DNA of 64,000 nucleotides from Halosolutus halophilus (GCF_022869805.1 NZ_CP094974.1:2914001-2978000); one strand, 5' to 3'; positions 1 to 9,649 are shown, numbered from the stretch's first letter. Program-made: numbers and translations. Notes: generated from the letters alone by a model not told the origin.

Positions 1-2667
1 GTCCTCGATCGCCTCGCGGGCGGCCTCGTTCGAGACGTGGCTCTCGTTGCCGGTCGCGACGGTCCGGCCGTCCTCGTCGAGCAGCCGCCAGCGCCACTCG
101 TCGTCCTCGTCCGCGACCAGTTCGAACGAGGCGACGTCGAAGTCGACGCGGCCGGCGATCGGCGCGAGATCGCGGACGGTCTCGATGTCGGACATGACCG
201 CCTCCTTGTTCGACGCCGTGCCGACGCCGCTCGCGATGACCTCGCGGTCCCGATCGACCAGGTCCCACGTCCAGCCCTCGCTGCTGTCGAGGCGGATCGC
301 GGCCTCTTCGATCGCGAAGATCGGGGCCTCGTCGGCGTGGGCCGTGAGTTCTTCCACGGCCGCGAGTGCGGCGTCGCGGTCGGCGTAGGAGCCGTCCGCG
401 TCGGCGATTTCCTCGCGGTCCCGATCGAGGAGCCGGAACCGCCACTCGTTGCTGCCGTAGAGCTGGACGGCGACGTCACCGACCGTGTAGGCCTGGGCGG
501 ACGCGGCCGCCTCGCGGATCGAGTCGATACTGTCGACCAGTTCGTCGCGAGTCGGATGCTCCTCGCCTTCGACGGCGACGGTCTCGCCCGACGGAAGGAC
601 GAACCGCCAGTGCCAATCGTCGTCCGCGTACGGCTGGAAGATGGCCCGATCCATCGTTCGAACGTTCGAGTCGAGGTGTTCGAGCAGCCGGTTCATCGCC
701 TCGCGTGCGTCATCGCGAGTCGGGTGGGTCGACGGATCCTCGGCGACGAGTTTGCCGCCCTCGTCGATCAGCCGCCAGCCCCACTCGTCGTCCTCGTTGA
801 CGAACAGTTCGAACGCCGCGGTCTCGATCTCGAGCAGTTCCGCGTCGGGAGCCTGCTCTTTCAGCGTCATCATCGCCTCCGCGGCCTCGCTCCGGGAGGT
901 GTGTTCCTCGCCGCTGTCGGCGAGCACGTTGCCGTCCTCGTCGATCAGCCGCCAGCGCCACTCGCCGTCGTCGGCCTCGTACACCTGGAACGCCGCGTTC
1001 TCGAACTCGATGAGGTCCGCCTCGTTGGCCTGTTCGCGGACCCGATCGATCGCGTCCTCCGCCGCCTCGGGACTGCCGCAAGGCTCCCTGCTCCCGGCGA
1101 TGATCTCGCGATCGCTGGTGACGAGTCGCCACTGCCACTCGGTCGTGTCCTCGCCGTCGGCCGCGGCCGTTCCGCCGTCGGTGACCACCGACTGGTCGTT
1201 CGCGCTCATCGACAGGTCGTCGTCCTCGTCGAACGTCAGCTTCTGGGCCGCGGGGAACACCTCGTACTCCGCAGTTTCGATCTCGGCGACGTCCGCGTCG
1301 CGGGCGTTCGTCTGGAGGGCCTCGGCGCGTCGCTCCGAGTCGTCGTGATCGGCCACCCCCTCGGGAGACTGGGCGACGACGTGTTCGTTCTCGTCGACCA
1401 GCCGCCAGTGCCACTCGTCGCGGGACTGGTAGTGCTCGTAGGTCGGTTCGCCGGCGACGGTGATCGCAGCCGATCCGAGTTCCGGGAGCAGCGCCTCGGC
1501 GGCCTCCTCCGCGCCGCGTCGCGAGCCGAACGCGTCGGTACAGGTCGCGACGACGTCGTCCGCGTCGTCGACGATCCGCCACGTCCAGTCGTCCCCTCGC
1601 TCGTGGAGTTCGACGCCGACGTGCTCGATGTCGAGCAGCCGCGCCTGATCGTACCGCTCGGCGAACGTCCGGGCGGCTTCTTCGGCGCGTTCCTGCGTGT
1701 GGTAGCCGTCCTCGCCCGCGGCCAGCGGGTTTCGCTCGTCGTCGACGAGTTTCCAGAACCACTGGTCGCGCTCCTCGGTGTAGGTGAAGGCAGCGTCGTC
1801 GATCTCGATGACGTCGGCCTTCGGGCCCCGGTCCTTCAGAAAGCTCACCGAGTTCTCGGCCGCGTCTCGCTGGTCGAACTCGCCTGCACAGGTGCCGACG
1901 ATGCTGCCGTCGTCGCGGGCGAGCGCCCACTGCCAGGTGCCGTCGCGGCCCTCGTAGAGGCGGAACGCCGAGGTCGTCAGCTCCATCAGACCGGCGGAAC
2001 TGATCTGGGACTTGACGCGTTCGATCCCCTCCCGCGCGTCGGGGCGGGTGACGGCGCTGCTCTCGGTTCCCGCGAGCGCCTCGAGGTGAAGGACGTTCCA
2101 CGTCCAGTCACCGTTCTCGTCCCGGAAGACCGCGAACTGGGCTCCTTCGAGCGCGTCGCCGGTCAGGATCGGCGGGTCTTCGGTCGTGCCTTCCTCTTCG
2201 ACGAACATCCCTTTCCGCCCCGTGAGGATCGGAACGAGTGCCGTCACGCCCGCGATGATCCCGATACCGATCGTGTATACCGTGATCACCTCGACGCTGT
2301 AGTCGGCCCCGAGTTCCCGCCAGTTGTACGGATAGGCGTATCCGAAGAAGACGACGCCTCCCAGGGCGACAGCCAGTCCCAGCGCCCCTGCCTGAATACC
2401 GCGTCGCCGGACCGGCAACATGAGTACGATCCCGAACAGACAGAACGCGAGTCCCGTCGCGGCCGTCACGCCGGATATCCTGATCAGAGTATAGGAGTCG
2501 GCGTTCCCCGCGTAGCCGAGGACGAACGTGAACACGCCCGCGGCACCGATGACGTAGCCGAGAATGAACAGCCAGTAGCCGTATACGTCCTTCTTTGAGT
2601 CGGGTTCGCCGACGTATCGTTCGTACAACCGAAACAGGTCTTGATGAAGGTCAGTCTTGAAGGACAT
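1..2667 (-). CDS. Multi-repeat YegP/DUF1508 membrane protein (C-terminus beyond window)
   Basis: The frame is open from the ATG at 2667 to the window edge (889 codons, no stop), so the C-terminus is missing. Four hydrophobic helices lie at about residues 32-52, 60-81, 88-108 and 122-144. From about residue 170 there are roughly twelve units of 65-80 residues, each with a W-x-W/F-R-L-x-D core, a hydrophobic strand, and a helix starting with R/S-D/E-x-A. This is the pattern of the YegP/DUF1508 fold, which normally occurs as one or two copies. Unit cores include WQWRLVTSDREIIA and WRWRLIDEDGNVLA. The repeats probably face the cytoplasm if the N-terminus is inside (inference). Function is unknown; the family is poorly characterised. 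The opposite strand also has a long open frame, but its translation is arginine/valine-rich and is a codon-bias shadow. Confidence 0.85.
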   Translation of the reverse strand, partial: MSFKTDLHQDLFRLYERYVGEPDSKKDVYGYWLFILGYVIGAAGVFTFVLGYAGNADSYTLIRISGVTAATGLAFCLFGIVLMLPVRRRGIQAGALGLAVALGGVVFFGYAYPYNWRELGADYSVEVITVYTIGIGIIAGVTALVPILTGRKGMFVEEEGTTEDPPILTGDALEGAQFAVFRDENGDWTWNVLHLEALAGTESSAVTRPDAREGIERVKSQISSAGLMELTTSAFRLYEGRDGTWQWALARDDGSIVGTCAGEFDQRDAAENSVSFLKDRGPKADVIEIDDAAFTYTEERDQWFWKLVDDERNPLAAGEDGYHTQERAEEAARTFAERYDQARLLDIEHVGVELHERGDDWTWRIVDDADDVVATCTDAFGSRRGAEEAAEALLPELGSAAITVAGEPTYEHYQSRDEWHWRLVDENEHVVAQSPEGVADHDDSERRAEALQTNARDADVAEIETAEYEVFPAAQKLTFDEDDDLSMSANDQSVVTDGGTAAADGEDTTEWQWRLVTSDREIIAGSREPCGSPEAAEDAIDRVREQANEADLIEFENAAFQVYEADDGEWRWRLIDEDGNVLADSGEEHTSRSEAAEAMMTLKEQAPDAELLEIETAAFELFVNEDDEWGWRLIDEGGKLVAEDPSTHPTRDDAREAMNRLLEHLDSNVRTMDRAIFQPYADDDWHWRFVLPSGETVAVEGEEHPTRDELVDSIDSIREAAASAQAYTVGDVAVQLYGSNEWRFRLLDRDREEIADADGSYADRDAALAAVEELTAHADEAPIFAIEEAAIRLDSSEGWTWDLVDRDREVIASGVGTASNKEAVMSDIETVRDLAPIAGRVDFDVASFELVADEDDEWRWRLLDEDGRTVATGNESHVSNEAAREAIED

Positions 2668-2697
2668 TTCCAAAGCTTGCCACGATAACTGGAACGG

Positions 2698-2707
2698 AAT
2701 ATAATAA
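2698..2707 (-). promoter_or_regulatory. TATA box of the YegP-repeat gene
   Basis: On the minus strand an AT-only stretch (TTTATTATATT) lies 31-43 bp upstream of the ATG at 2667, inside otherwise GC-rich DNA. The position fits an archaeal TATA box giving a very short leader. Confidence 0.5.
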
Positions 2708-2979
2708 AGTTTCGGCAATCGTTTCCATTCCTGTCATATAATTCATCTGGGAAACGACGCGAGGCTTCGATTCAGTGAATGTGACAGTCCAGCGTGAGCG
2801 ACGGTCGAAAGAACCGAAGTCTGCCGAGAAAAACCGAATTTCGAGCGGCGAAGACGACACCCGAGTGGTCCAGCGACCGACGGGTCATCGATCACAGACT
2901 GTCACGCGAGGTGTGACGACGCAGTCACAGTCGCGACGTGACGGGCCCATATTCAGTCTGATAGGAGAGGCGTATCTAC

Positions 2980-3813
2980 TCACTTGATGACAGCACCGGC
3001 GGGATGGGTCGCACAGACCGCCGGTTCGTAGCCGGCGTCGGACAGCCCCGTACCGAGTGCGAACACCGTCTCGCCGAGCATCGCCATCGACGCCTGGCCG
3101 TCGACCGCCGCGACGTCCCTGATCGATCCGACGACGTCCTCGGTGAGCAGGTCCGCTTCGCGGGCGAAGGTCCGGGACGCGTACATGAACGACAGGAGCG
3201 TCGGTTCCTCGACGACGCGGGAGAGCGCCTCCTTGCCGGCGGCCGTCAACTGGTCCGTGTCGCCGGAGAGCACCTCCGCCGTCGACAACTGGCCGAACGT
3301 AACGTATTCGACACGTGCGCGGGCGGGGATCGCGTCGAGTTTGTTGTCCTGCGGGCCGCCGGGTTCGAGCCGAATTGGTACGCCGCCGTGGGCCTGTGCG
3401 ACCACGTCGCCGAGACCGGTGCCGGCCTGGACCTCCGCGCCATGAGCGATCGTCACCAGTTCGTTTCGCGAGAGTTTCCGCTCGAAGACGTGGTTCGCTG
3501 CGAGTGCCGTCCCGAGCGCCATCGCCCCGGAGACGCCGAATCCAGCACCGATCGGCAGGTCCGACTCGGCTTCGACGTGGGCCGGTGCATCGAGGGCCTT
3601 GAGCACCGTCGTCACCGGTTCGACGTCGATCGGTTCGCCGTCCAGTACGACTGTCGGGTCCGATTCCGTGGCGGGTTCGACGGTGACCTCGACCCCGTCC
3701 GTGAGCGTCAGTCCCGCTCCACGGGAGCCAGCCTTCGTCGGATCCTCGGCCGGATGCGCACTGAAAAAGCCCGTGATGTGCCCCGGAACGAACGCCGTCG
3801 CCTCCTCGCGCAT
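2980..3813 (-). CDS. Pantoate kinase (GHMP family, archaeal CoA pathway)
   Basis: A 277-residue GHMP-superfamily kinase. It matches the archaeal pantoate kinase family (COG1829), which phosphorylates pantoate to 4-phosphopantoate, the archaeal replacement for the bacterial PanC/PanK order. The glycine-rich phosphate loop PIGAGFGVSGA is at residues 87-97, and the C-terminus carries a typical GHMP tail. I chose the ATG at 3813 (MREEATAF...) because the frame upstream of it is rich in R/S and unlike the rest. No other CoA gene is adjacent. The 4-phosphopantoate-beta-alanine ligase partner must lie elsewhere. Confidence in the family is high; substrate rests on the family. Confidence 0.85.
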   Translation of the reverse strand: MREEATAFVPGHITGFFSAHPAEDPTKAGSRGAGLTLTDGVEVTVEPATESDPTVVLDGEPIDVEPVTTVLKALDAPAHVEAESDLPIGAGFGVSGAMALGTALAANHVFERKLSRNELVTIAHGAEVQAGTGLGDVVAQAHGGVPIRLEPGGPQDNKLDAIPARARVEYVTFGQLSTAEVLSGDTDQLTAAGKEALSRVVEEPTLLSFMYASRTFAREADLLTEDVVGSIRDVAAVDGQASMAMLGETVFALGTGLSDAGYEPAVCATHPAGAVIK

Positions 3814-4033
3814 TAGCCTCCGTTTTCGTCTCGGCCGATATAATCCTATAGGTTCGCCGCTCCGGTCTCGCTCTGGCACACACAGGGTCGTTACTTTTCC
3901 CTCCTGAAATCCCAGTTGGAGTCGATGGACGGACAGGACACGTTTACGGTCGTGACCGCGTCGACACCGGCGATGCGAGACGAACGTCCGGGTCGATCGC
4001 CCGATCGATCGATCGCCGGCGGAGTCTGACAGG

Positions 4034-5440
4034 ATGGCGACCCGGTCCGAGAGCGGCGGCTTCGGCGCGTTCTTCAGGCGGTACACGAAGACCTGGATGC
4101 ACGCCGTCGCGACGGCCGGGCTCACCGCGTTCGGGACGCTCACCATCGTCCACCGGGGATTCGTCGTCCTGGCGATCGCCAGTTACGTCGTGCCGCCGAT
4201 CGTGCTCTATCTCTCGCGGACGCGCGGCCCCGAGGCCCCGACCGCGACGGGCGGTGACGAATCTCGATCGCCGACCGAGGCCGCACTGGCCGATCAGACC
4301 GATTTCGGGACGGATTCCGGCGCGAGCGAGCGAGTCGATCCTCCGGCGGCGACGCCCCCGGACGCCGCTTCCACCGACGGACGGGACCCCAAGCCGACGG
4401 CCGACGGTGAGGCGATCGACCGGGAGTCCGGGATCGAGGGCGTACCTGAAACGGACGACGGAGGGCCCGAACCTGACGAATTGGGACCCGAGACCGGTGA
4501 GGAGGAACTCGAAGTCGGCGGGCAGAAGCCCGGGATCGGCGAACAGGAGGACGAAAGCGAAGCGGACCTGCACTGGACGCCCGTCGACGTGCCGACGGAC
4601 GCGACACTCGCCGACGTCGCGATCGCTGACGGCGGCGCGGTCGCCGTCGGGGACGGTGGCGCGGTGCTCGTGGCCGCCGGCGACGACTGGGATCCCGCTC
4701 TCGAGGACGGCCCGGGTGCGCAGGGACAGGACCTTCGAGCGGTCGACGCGACGGCCGACGGCGACGTCGCCTGGGTCGCCGGCGACGGTGGCGCCGTTGG
4801 ACGAGTCGAGATTACGACGGGGCGACACGCGGACCACTCCGCCCCGGCCGATCGAACGGACAACCTGACCGGACTGGCCGTCGCGGGCGCGACCGGCGAC
4901 GAGACGATCCTCCTCGCGAACGGTTCGGGAGAAGTGATCCGGGGCCGCTACCGGGACGGCGACCTCGCGTGGGACGGCCCCAAGACGCCGGGGAGTGGCT
5001 CCAGCCTGAGCGGCGTCGATTTGCTCGACGACGCGATCGGCTACTGCTGCGACACGAACGACGGCGTCTTCCGGACCGACGACGGCGGGCAGACGTACGA
5101 CGCGATCGGGGTCGACGGGACCGACGGGACGCTCACCGACGTCGCGGCGGGCGAGGGAGGAGCGTGCCACGTCAGCACGGACGCGGGCGTCGTCCACCGG
5201 TACGACGGGAGTACGTGGACGCCCGATCGGATCACCGACGGTGCGCTGTCGGCGCTCGCCCGCCACGGCGATCGACTCGTCGCGACCGACGACGAGGGTG
5301 CAGTCTACGATCGGGCCGATCCGACCGCTGACTGGGAGCGGGTCTTCACGGGCGCGAGCGGGCCGCTCCACGGCGTCGCGATCGGCCCCGATCGATCGAT
5401 CGCCGTCGGTGCCGAGGGGACCGTGGTCGAGCGGCGGTGA
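4034..5440 (+). CDS. Membrane-anchored beta-propeller (BNR/Ycf48-like) protein
   Basis: A 468-residue protein in three parts. Two hydrophobic helices lie at about 13-33 and 38-57, then an acidic, proline-rich, disordered stretch at about 60-180. The rest is a propeller made of repeats such as VAVGDGGAVLVAAGD, WVAGDGGAVGRV and GVFRTDDGGQTYDAIG, typical of BNR/Ycf48/sortilin-type blades. With two membrane helices, the propeller would be on the same side as the N-terminus, probably the cytoplasm (inference). The ATG at 4034 comes directly before the first helix. It is transcribed divergently from pantoate kinase across about 220 bp. Function unknown; a scaffold or assembly role is only a guess. 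Confidence 0.75.
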   Translation: MATRSESGGFGAFFRRYTKTWMHAVATAGLTAFGTLTIVHRGFVVLAIASYVVPPIVLYLSRTRGPEAPTATGGDESRSPTEAALADQTDFGTDSGASERVDPPAATPPDAASTDGRDPKPTADGEAIDRESGIEGVPETDDGGPEPDELGPETGEEELEVGGQKPGIGEQEDESEADLHWTPVDVPTDATLADVAIADGGAVAVGDGGAVLVAAGDDWDPALEDGPGAQGQDLRAVDATADGDVAWVAGDGGAVGRVEITTGRHADHSAPADRTDNLTGLAVAGATGDETILLANGSGEVIRGRYRDGDLAWDGPKTPGSGSSLSGVDLLDDAIGYCCDTNDGVFRTDDGGQTYDAIGVDGTDGTLTDVAAGEGGACHVSTDAGVVHRYDGSTWTPDRITDGALSALARHGDRLVATDDEGAVYDRADPTADWERVFTGASGPLHGVAIGPDRSIAVGAEGTVVERR

Positions 5441-5478
5441 GCGGCGGACCGGCGTCGGCGCGATCCGCCGACTGCCGG

Positions 5479-6264
5479 TTACCGGTACGATCCCCGTCCG
5501 GCCTCGAGTTCACCGTTCGCAGTGATCCAGTCCGCTTGCGGGCCGACGAGGTTCGCGTCGACCTCGTCTGCGTACCAGTTTCCGCTCCAGCCGCCGACCC
5601 ACCAAGAGTTCTCGCCGCCGTGGGAGACTCGTATCGAGACCTCGGTGGCCGGATCGGCGTCGTACTCGGCGTAAACGAGTCCCGCGTACTCGTAGCAGCG
5701 TTCCGCCCCGTCGGGACACGTCGTCTCGGTGACGTCGACGCGCGGCTCGAGCATCGGCTCCGTACCGACGGGATCGCGAGTCTCGATCGAGTCGTCGCTC
5801 TCGATCCGGAGCGTCAGTTCGTAGGACTGGCGGTCCCGCACGAACGTGTCGGGATCGTCCGGGTCGTACTCGTCGGCCGCGATCCGTTCCGTCCGACCCA
5901 CGTCGCCGTCTTCGACGACCCGGTAGTATTCGGGCTCGACGACGAACTCGTCGACGCTGATCTCGAGCATCGGTCCGCGATCGGTCTCGACGATCCGGGT
6001 CGAGAACGCCTCCGGGTGTGCGTAGTAGTCGCCGTCGTCGATCGCGCCACTGACGGTCACCCCGCCGTCCTGAACCGGTACCGGGACGAGGACCGTCGCG
6101 TTCGAAAGCGTCCCGTTCGTCTCCATCCGGACGTCGTAGTTGTACTCGCTCGAATAACTGTCCTCGTAAAACATCTCGCCGAGTACGAAGAGCCCGCCGG
6201 CCAGGAGCGCGACGACGAGCGCCACGGTCAGGAGTGCGATTCCGAGTGTGCGTCGGTGTGTCAT
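5479..6264 (-). CDS. Secreted or membrane-anchored hypothetical protein
   Basis: A 261-residue protein with one N-terminal hydrophobic helix at about residues 8-30 after MTHRRT. A long polar, acidic domain follows, rich in D, E and Y, consistent with a salt-adapted extracytoplasmic domain. Two cysteines (TTCPDGAERCYEY) sit six residues apart and could pair. A W-rich segment (ENSWWVGGWSGNWY) lies near the C-terminus. I do not recognise a family. It is convergent with the propeller gene upstream, with under 40 bp between the two stops. Confidence 0.7.
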   Translation of the reverse strand: MTHRRTLGIALLTVALVVALLAGGLFVLGEMFYEDSYSSEYNYDVRMETNGTLSNATVLVPVPVQDGGVTVSGAIDDGDYYAHPEAFSTRIVETDRGPMLEISVDEFVVEPEYYRVVEDGDVGRTERIAADEYDPDDPDTFVRDRQSYELTLRIESDDSIETRDPVGTEPMLEPRVDVTETTCPDGAERCYEYAGLVYAEYDADPATEVSIRVSHGGENSWWVGGWSGNWYADEVDANLVGPQADWITANGELEAGRGSYR

Positions 6265-6382
6265 GCGTGCCTCGAGCCGCGTCTCGCCGGGAGTCGACGA
6301 CGGGACCGACGGCCGGTATCGACTACGGCCGGAGAACGTGTCTCCTCGTCCGATCGGAATCTACGCCCCGTGAGCGGACCGG

Positions 6383-7687
6383 TTACGGGCTCAGCCGCTG
6401 CCGGTCTCGCGGGAAGAGAACGGCCTCGCGGATGTTCTCCAGGCCGAGGATCGTCATGATGAGCCGTTCGCCGCCGAGGCCGAAGCCGGCGTGGGGCGGC
6501 ATCCCGTACTTGAACATCTTCGTGTAGTACTCGAACTGGTCGGGATCGAGGCCCTGCTGTTCGAAGCCCTCGATCAGGTGCTCGTGGCGGTGTTCGCGCT
6601 GGCCGCCCGAGACCAGTTCCATGCGCGGGTGCATCAGGTCGAAGCCGGTCGAGAGCTGCTCGTCGTCGTCGTGATCCTTGATGTAGAACGGCTTGATCTC
6701 GCTGGGCCAGTCGGTGATGAAGTAGTGGCCGCCGACGTCCTGCCCGAGCGCCTTCTCGGCTTCCGTCGAGAGGTCGTCGCCCCAGACGAGTTGCTCGTCG
6801 AGTTCGCCCGTCGCGTTGATGCGCTCGATCGCCTCCTCGTAGCTGATGCGGGGGAAGTCACCCTCGGGAACCGCGAACTCGTCTTCGAGGCCGAGCGCCT
6901 CGAGTTCCTCGCTGCAGTTCTCGGTCACCGCCTCGTAGGCGGCTTTGACGATTCCCTCGGCGACGTCCATCGCGTCGCCGGCGTCACAGAACGCCCCCTC
7001 GAAGTCGATCGAGGTCGCCTCGTTCAGGTGCCGGGGCGTGTTGTGCTCTTCCGCGCGGAAGATCGGACCGATCTCGAAGACGCGCTCGATGTTCGACCCC
7101 GCGATGAGCTGCTTGAACAGCTGCGGCGACTGGTTCATGAAGGCCTCCTCGCCGAAGTACGTGATCGGGAATAGCTCGGTGCCGCCCTCGGTCCCCGTGG
7201 CGACGATCTTGGGCGTGTTGATCTCCGTACAGCGGAACTCGCGGAACTGCTCGCGGACCGCACGCAGGATCTCAGATCGGACCTCGAAGACCGCCTGCAC
7301 GTCGTCCTTGCGCAGGTCGAGCGTCCGGTTGTCGAGTCGCGTCGAGAGGTCGGCGTCGACTTTCCCCGAGGGATCGAGCGGCAGTTCGGGGTCCGCGGGC
7401 GCGACGACCTCGACGGCGTCGGGCGTGATCTCGACGCCCGTCGGCGCGCGGGGCTCCTCCTCGACCACACCGGAGACCTTCACGACGCTCTCGCGAGAGA
7501 CGTCCAGCCCGGTCTCGACGAGGGCGTCGTCCATCTCGTCTTTCTCGAACTTGATCTGGATCTTGCCCGTGGTGTCCCGGAGGATCAGGAAGGCGATCCC
7601 GCCGAGGTCTCGAATCTCGTGGACCCAGCCGGCGACCGTCACGTCGTCGCCCGGCTCGGCGTCGGCAGTATACGTTCTGTCCTGCAT
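6383..7687 (-). CDS. aspS: Aspartyl-tRNA synthetase, archaeal type, probably non-discriminating
   Basis: A 434-residue class IIb synthetase, full length for the archaeal form. An N-terminal OB fold ([21 protein letters not shown]) binds the anticodon. The catalytic domain carries motif 2 ([21 protein letters not shown] region) and motif 3 ([15 protein letters not shown]). The OB fold has His in [10 protein letters not shown] where the discriminating Thermococcus enzyme has Trp. His at this site goes with relaxed recognition of both tRNA-Asp and tRNA-Asn. This fits the known tRNA-dependent asparagine synthesis in Haloferax (established for that genus). Discrimination here is therefore inference from one residue and the lineage. 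The start has a TATA box about 27 bp upstream. Confidence 0.95.
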   Translation of the reverse strand: MQDRTYTADAEPGDDVTVAGWVHEIRDLGGIAFLILRDTTGKIQIKFEKDEMDDALVETGLDVSRESVVKVSGVVEEEPRAPTGVEITPDAVEVVAPADPELPLDPSGKVDADLSTRLDNRTLDLRKDDVQAVFEVRSEILRAVREQFREFRCTEINTPKIVATGTEGGTELFPITYFGEEAFMNQSPQLFKQLIAGSNIERVFEIGPIFRAEEHNTPRHLNEATSIDFEGAFCDAGDAMDVAEGIVKAAYEAVTENCSEELEALGLEDEFAVPEGDFPRISYEEAIERINATGELDEQLVWGDDLSTEAEKALGQDVGGHYFITDWPSEIKPFYIKDHDDDEQLSTGFDLMHPRMELVSGGQREHRHEHLIEGFEQQGLDPDQFEYYTKMFKYGMPPHAGFGLGGERLIMTILGLENIREAVLFPRDRQRLSP

Positions 7688-7711
7688 ACCACTCGATTTC
7701 CGTCGCCGGAA

Positions 7712-7718
7712 CTTAAGC
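7712..7718 (-). promoter_or_regulatory. TATA box of aspS
   Basis: The element CTTAAGTT on the minus strand lies 25-31 bp upstream of the aspS ATG, the spacing expected for a leaderless or near-leaderless archaeal mRNA. Confidence 0.5.
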
Positions 7719-7719
7719 G

Positions 7720-8070
7720 CAATCGTTCGCGTCCGAAAAGGGAACGGTGGGAATGGGAGTTCCGACGTCGTCGGCGGCTGGCAGGACGAAGCGCTCGAGC
7801 GAATCGACCACCCGGAAGTGGCGGTGAAGATTCTTCCGGCGGAAGGGCGCGAACGCGCACGTGGGTGCGGGGAATCTGAGTATCATGAACCAGATGGTCT
7901 TCGACTGGTTCGACGACGTACTATAGCGACGGTGCCGACGGTCTCACCAACGACGCTCACACGAATGGTGCGAACGAAGGAAGTCACCGCGACGATTCAC
8001 ACACCGGGCCTGGTCTCGATACTACTTTCGAATCATCGACTACACTGCCGTTATTTGCACAACAGGACGA
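7720..8070. other. Intergenic stretch with coding-like remnants
   Basis: No intact gene is visible in these 350 bases. A plus-strand stretch at about 7755-7860 reads like coding DNA ([20 protein letters not shown]) with GC-rich third positions but no start. The codon pattern then shifts into another frame that reads MNQMVFDWFDDVL and stops at 7926. A frame switch of this kind suggests a decayed gene. I cannot name it. The aspS promoter occupies the left end. Confidence 0.3.
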
Positions 8071-8712
8071 TCAGAACAACTCGTCCAGCGTCCGATCGCC
8101 GTCTCCGTCCTCGTTCAGCACGGCCGGATCGGCAGGGGCAGCGTCAGCGTAGAACGTCTCCTCGCGGAGTTCCGCGATCGACGTTTCTACCGGCGGGTCG
8201 TCTCGGTCCGGTTCGTCGTACTCGAGCGCCTCGCCGACCGCTTCCGGAAGGGGTGGACGCGGGGCGTCTTCGTGGCGCTGGACCGTCTCCGTCTTGTGGG
8301 TCGCGTCGTGGGCCGCGCGCATAATCGGCTGGCCCCGCAGGTAGTTGTACTCCTCGAGCAGTTCGACGCCGAACGCCGTGAGGCTCCAGAAGTCGGCGGG
8401 GACGTCCCGCCGGTCGGCGTTGGGTTCGTGGCGGTATTTCGCGACGATTTCGTGGTCGGCCAGGTCGGCCAGTTGTTCGCTGATCGTCGATCGACTCTTC
8501 GGGACGTAGTAGTCGAACTCGGTGACCGAGACGAGGTGTCGCGGGTGGCCGAGGATCACCTGCAGGAGGTTGTGCCGCGTCTCCTGGGAGAGATACCGCT
8601 GGACGGTCCGCTGGGTCTCGTACGGCGCCCCGTCCTCTACGTCGAAGACGCGATCGATGGAGGGACCCCGTCCGGACGTCGCCCGATCGCCGGGGGCGTG
8701 CGGATAGCTCAT
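8071..8712 (-). CDS. Winged-helix transcriptional regulator
   Basis: A 213-residue haloarchaeal winged-helix protein. Residues about 35-110 hold the DNA-binding domain. A helix (RYLSQETRHNLLQVILGHP) is followed by the recognition region YYVPKSRSTISEQLADL and a wing (HEIVAKYRHEPN), with FWSLTAFGVELLEEY completing the fold. The acidic tail from about residue 140 is low-complexity. The layout resembles MarR/ArsR-type repressors, but the target is unknown. It is divergent from the hypothetical gene at 8834, so the shared 120-bp region is a candidate operator. Confidence 0.8.
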   Translation of the reverse strand: MSYPHAPGDRATSGRGPSIDRVFDVEDGAPYETQRTVQRYLSQETRHNLLQVILGHPRHLVSVTEFDYYVPKSRSTISEQLADLADHEIVAKYRHEPNADRRDVPADFWSLTAFGVELLEEYNYLRGQPIMRAAHDATHKTETVQRHEDAPRPPLPEAVGEALEYDEPDRDDPPVETSIAELREETFYADAAPADPAVLNEDGDGDRTLDELF

Positions 8713-8833
8713 CTCGCTCGAAACTACCGCAGCCAGCCCGGTAAGTGTTTCGGGGGAACCGTGACGGTTATTCTCGAAATAGCCGACGTATTGGAAACGT
8801 TCATTAGGTGACGACGGCTGGAAAATAATAGAG

Positions 8834-9649
8834 ATGTCCCCTGGCGACGATCGGCGGTGCGTACACGCTGCGCTCCAGCGAGCGCTCGCGGACGTACAGC
8901 TTCCCAGTGAGGATTATACGGCCATTCGGACGTGGGTGAACGAGGAACTCCCACAGCTGCAGGCCGCCGGCTACACGGCCTACGTCGTCTTCGGAAGCTA
9001 TCGCGGGAGCTACCACCGGTCCCTGCGGATCTCCCAGTACGAACTCGCCAAACCGACGACCGCCACCGCCGTCGTTCTCGGGGACACCCCGCCGCTCGGG
9101 CTCACCATCGGTCGCGGCCGGACCGATCCGCTCGAGTTCGAGATCAAGTTCCACCTGTTGACCGAGTTCGCCGATCGGAACGTCGCGATCTACGAGAAGG
9201 ATTCCGGCGGCGAAGCCGTCGAACTCGGCTTGCTCCGTCACGACCACTGTTTCAGACGGACCGTGGTCCTGCCGCGGGATTACTACGGGCTCGGGCGCCG
9301 GCGCTTCGAGACGAAAGACGACGTATTCGAGATCGCTCGCCACGTCGCGTTCGCGGACGACCTCGACGACGGCCAGCGGAAAGCGGAGCTCCGGGGCCTG
9401 ATCGCCACCGCGCGGGACGACGGCATCGACGTGACCGAACACGAACTGACGGCGTTTCTCGAGGACGAACTCGCGTCCAGAGACGATGAACCGTCCTACA
9501 GCTGGGTCCACCTCGCACTGTTTCGCCGGTTCGAGGAAGACGGTCGCTGTCGCACCTGGCACACCGAACCGGATCTCCGGGCGGCAGTCGACGACGTCGC
9601 TCTCGGGGCGTCGCCCCGGTGGGAACTCGAGGCCGACGACCTCGACTAG
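8834..9649 (+). CDS. Haloarchaeal hypothetical protein
   Basis: A 271-residue soluble protein I do not recognise with certainty. The first 140 residues look like an alpha/beta domain (YTAYVVFGSYRGSYHRSL, then TTATAVVLGDTPPLGL, then FHLLTEFADRNVAIYEKDSG), ending in a histidine/cysteine segment RHDHCFRRT. A helical C-terminal half follows. It is divergent from the winged-helix regulator, which may control it (inference). Its stop codon overlaps that of the convergent P450 gene in the palindrome CTAG at 9646-9649. Confidence 0.7.
   Translation: MSPGDDRRCVHAALQRALADVQLPSEDYTAIRTWVNEELPQLQAAGYTAYVVFGSYRGSYHRSLRISQYELAKPTTATAVVLGDTPPLGLTIGRGRTDPLEFEIKFHLLTEFADRNVAIYEKDSGGEAVELGLLRHDHCFRRTVVLPRDYYGLGRRRFETKDDVFEIARHVAFADDLDDGQRKAELRGLIATARDDGIDVTEHELTAFLEDELASRDDEPSYSWVHLALFRRFEEDGRCRTWHTEPDLRAAVDDVALGASPRWELEADDLD

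Noticed and set aside
37-2598. 853-codon open frame on the plus strand over the YegP-repeat gene
   Set aside because: It has an arginine/valine/aspartate-rich, patternless translation. The minus-strand frame shows regular repeats and membrane helices. High GC opens the opposite strand.
8834-9649. Assigning a family name to the hypothetical protein
   Set aside because: It resembles haloarchaeal unknowns only loosely; no motif supports a function.
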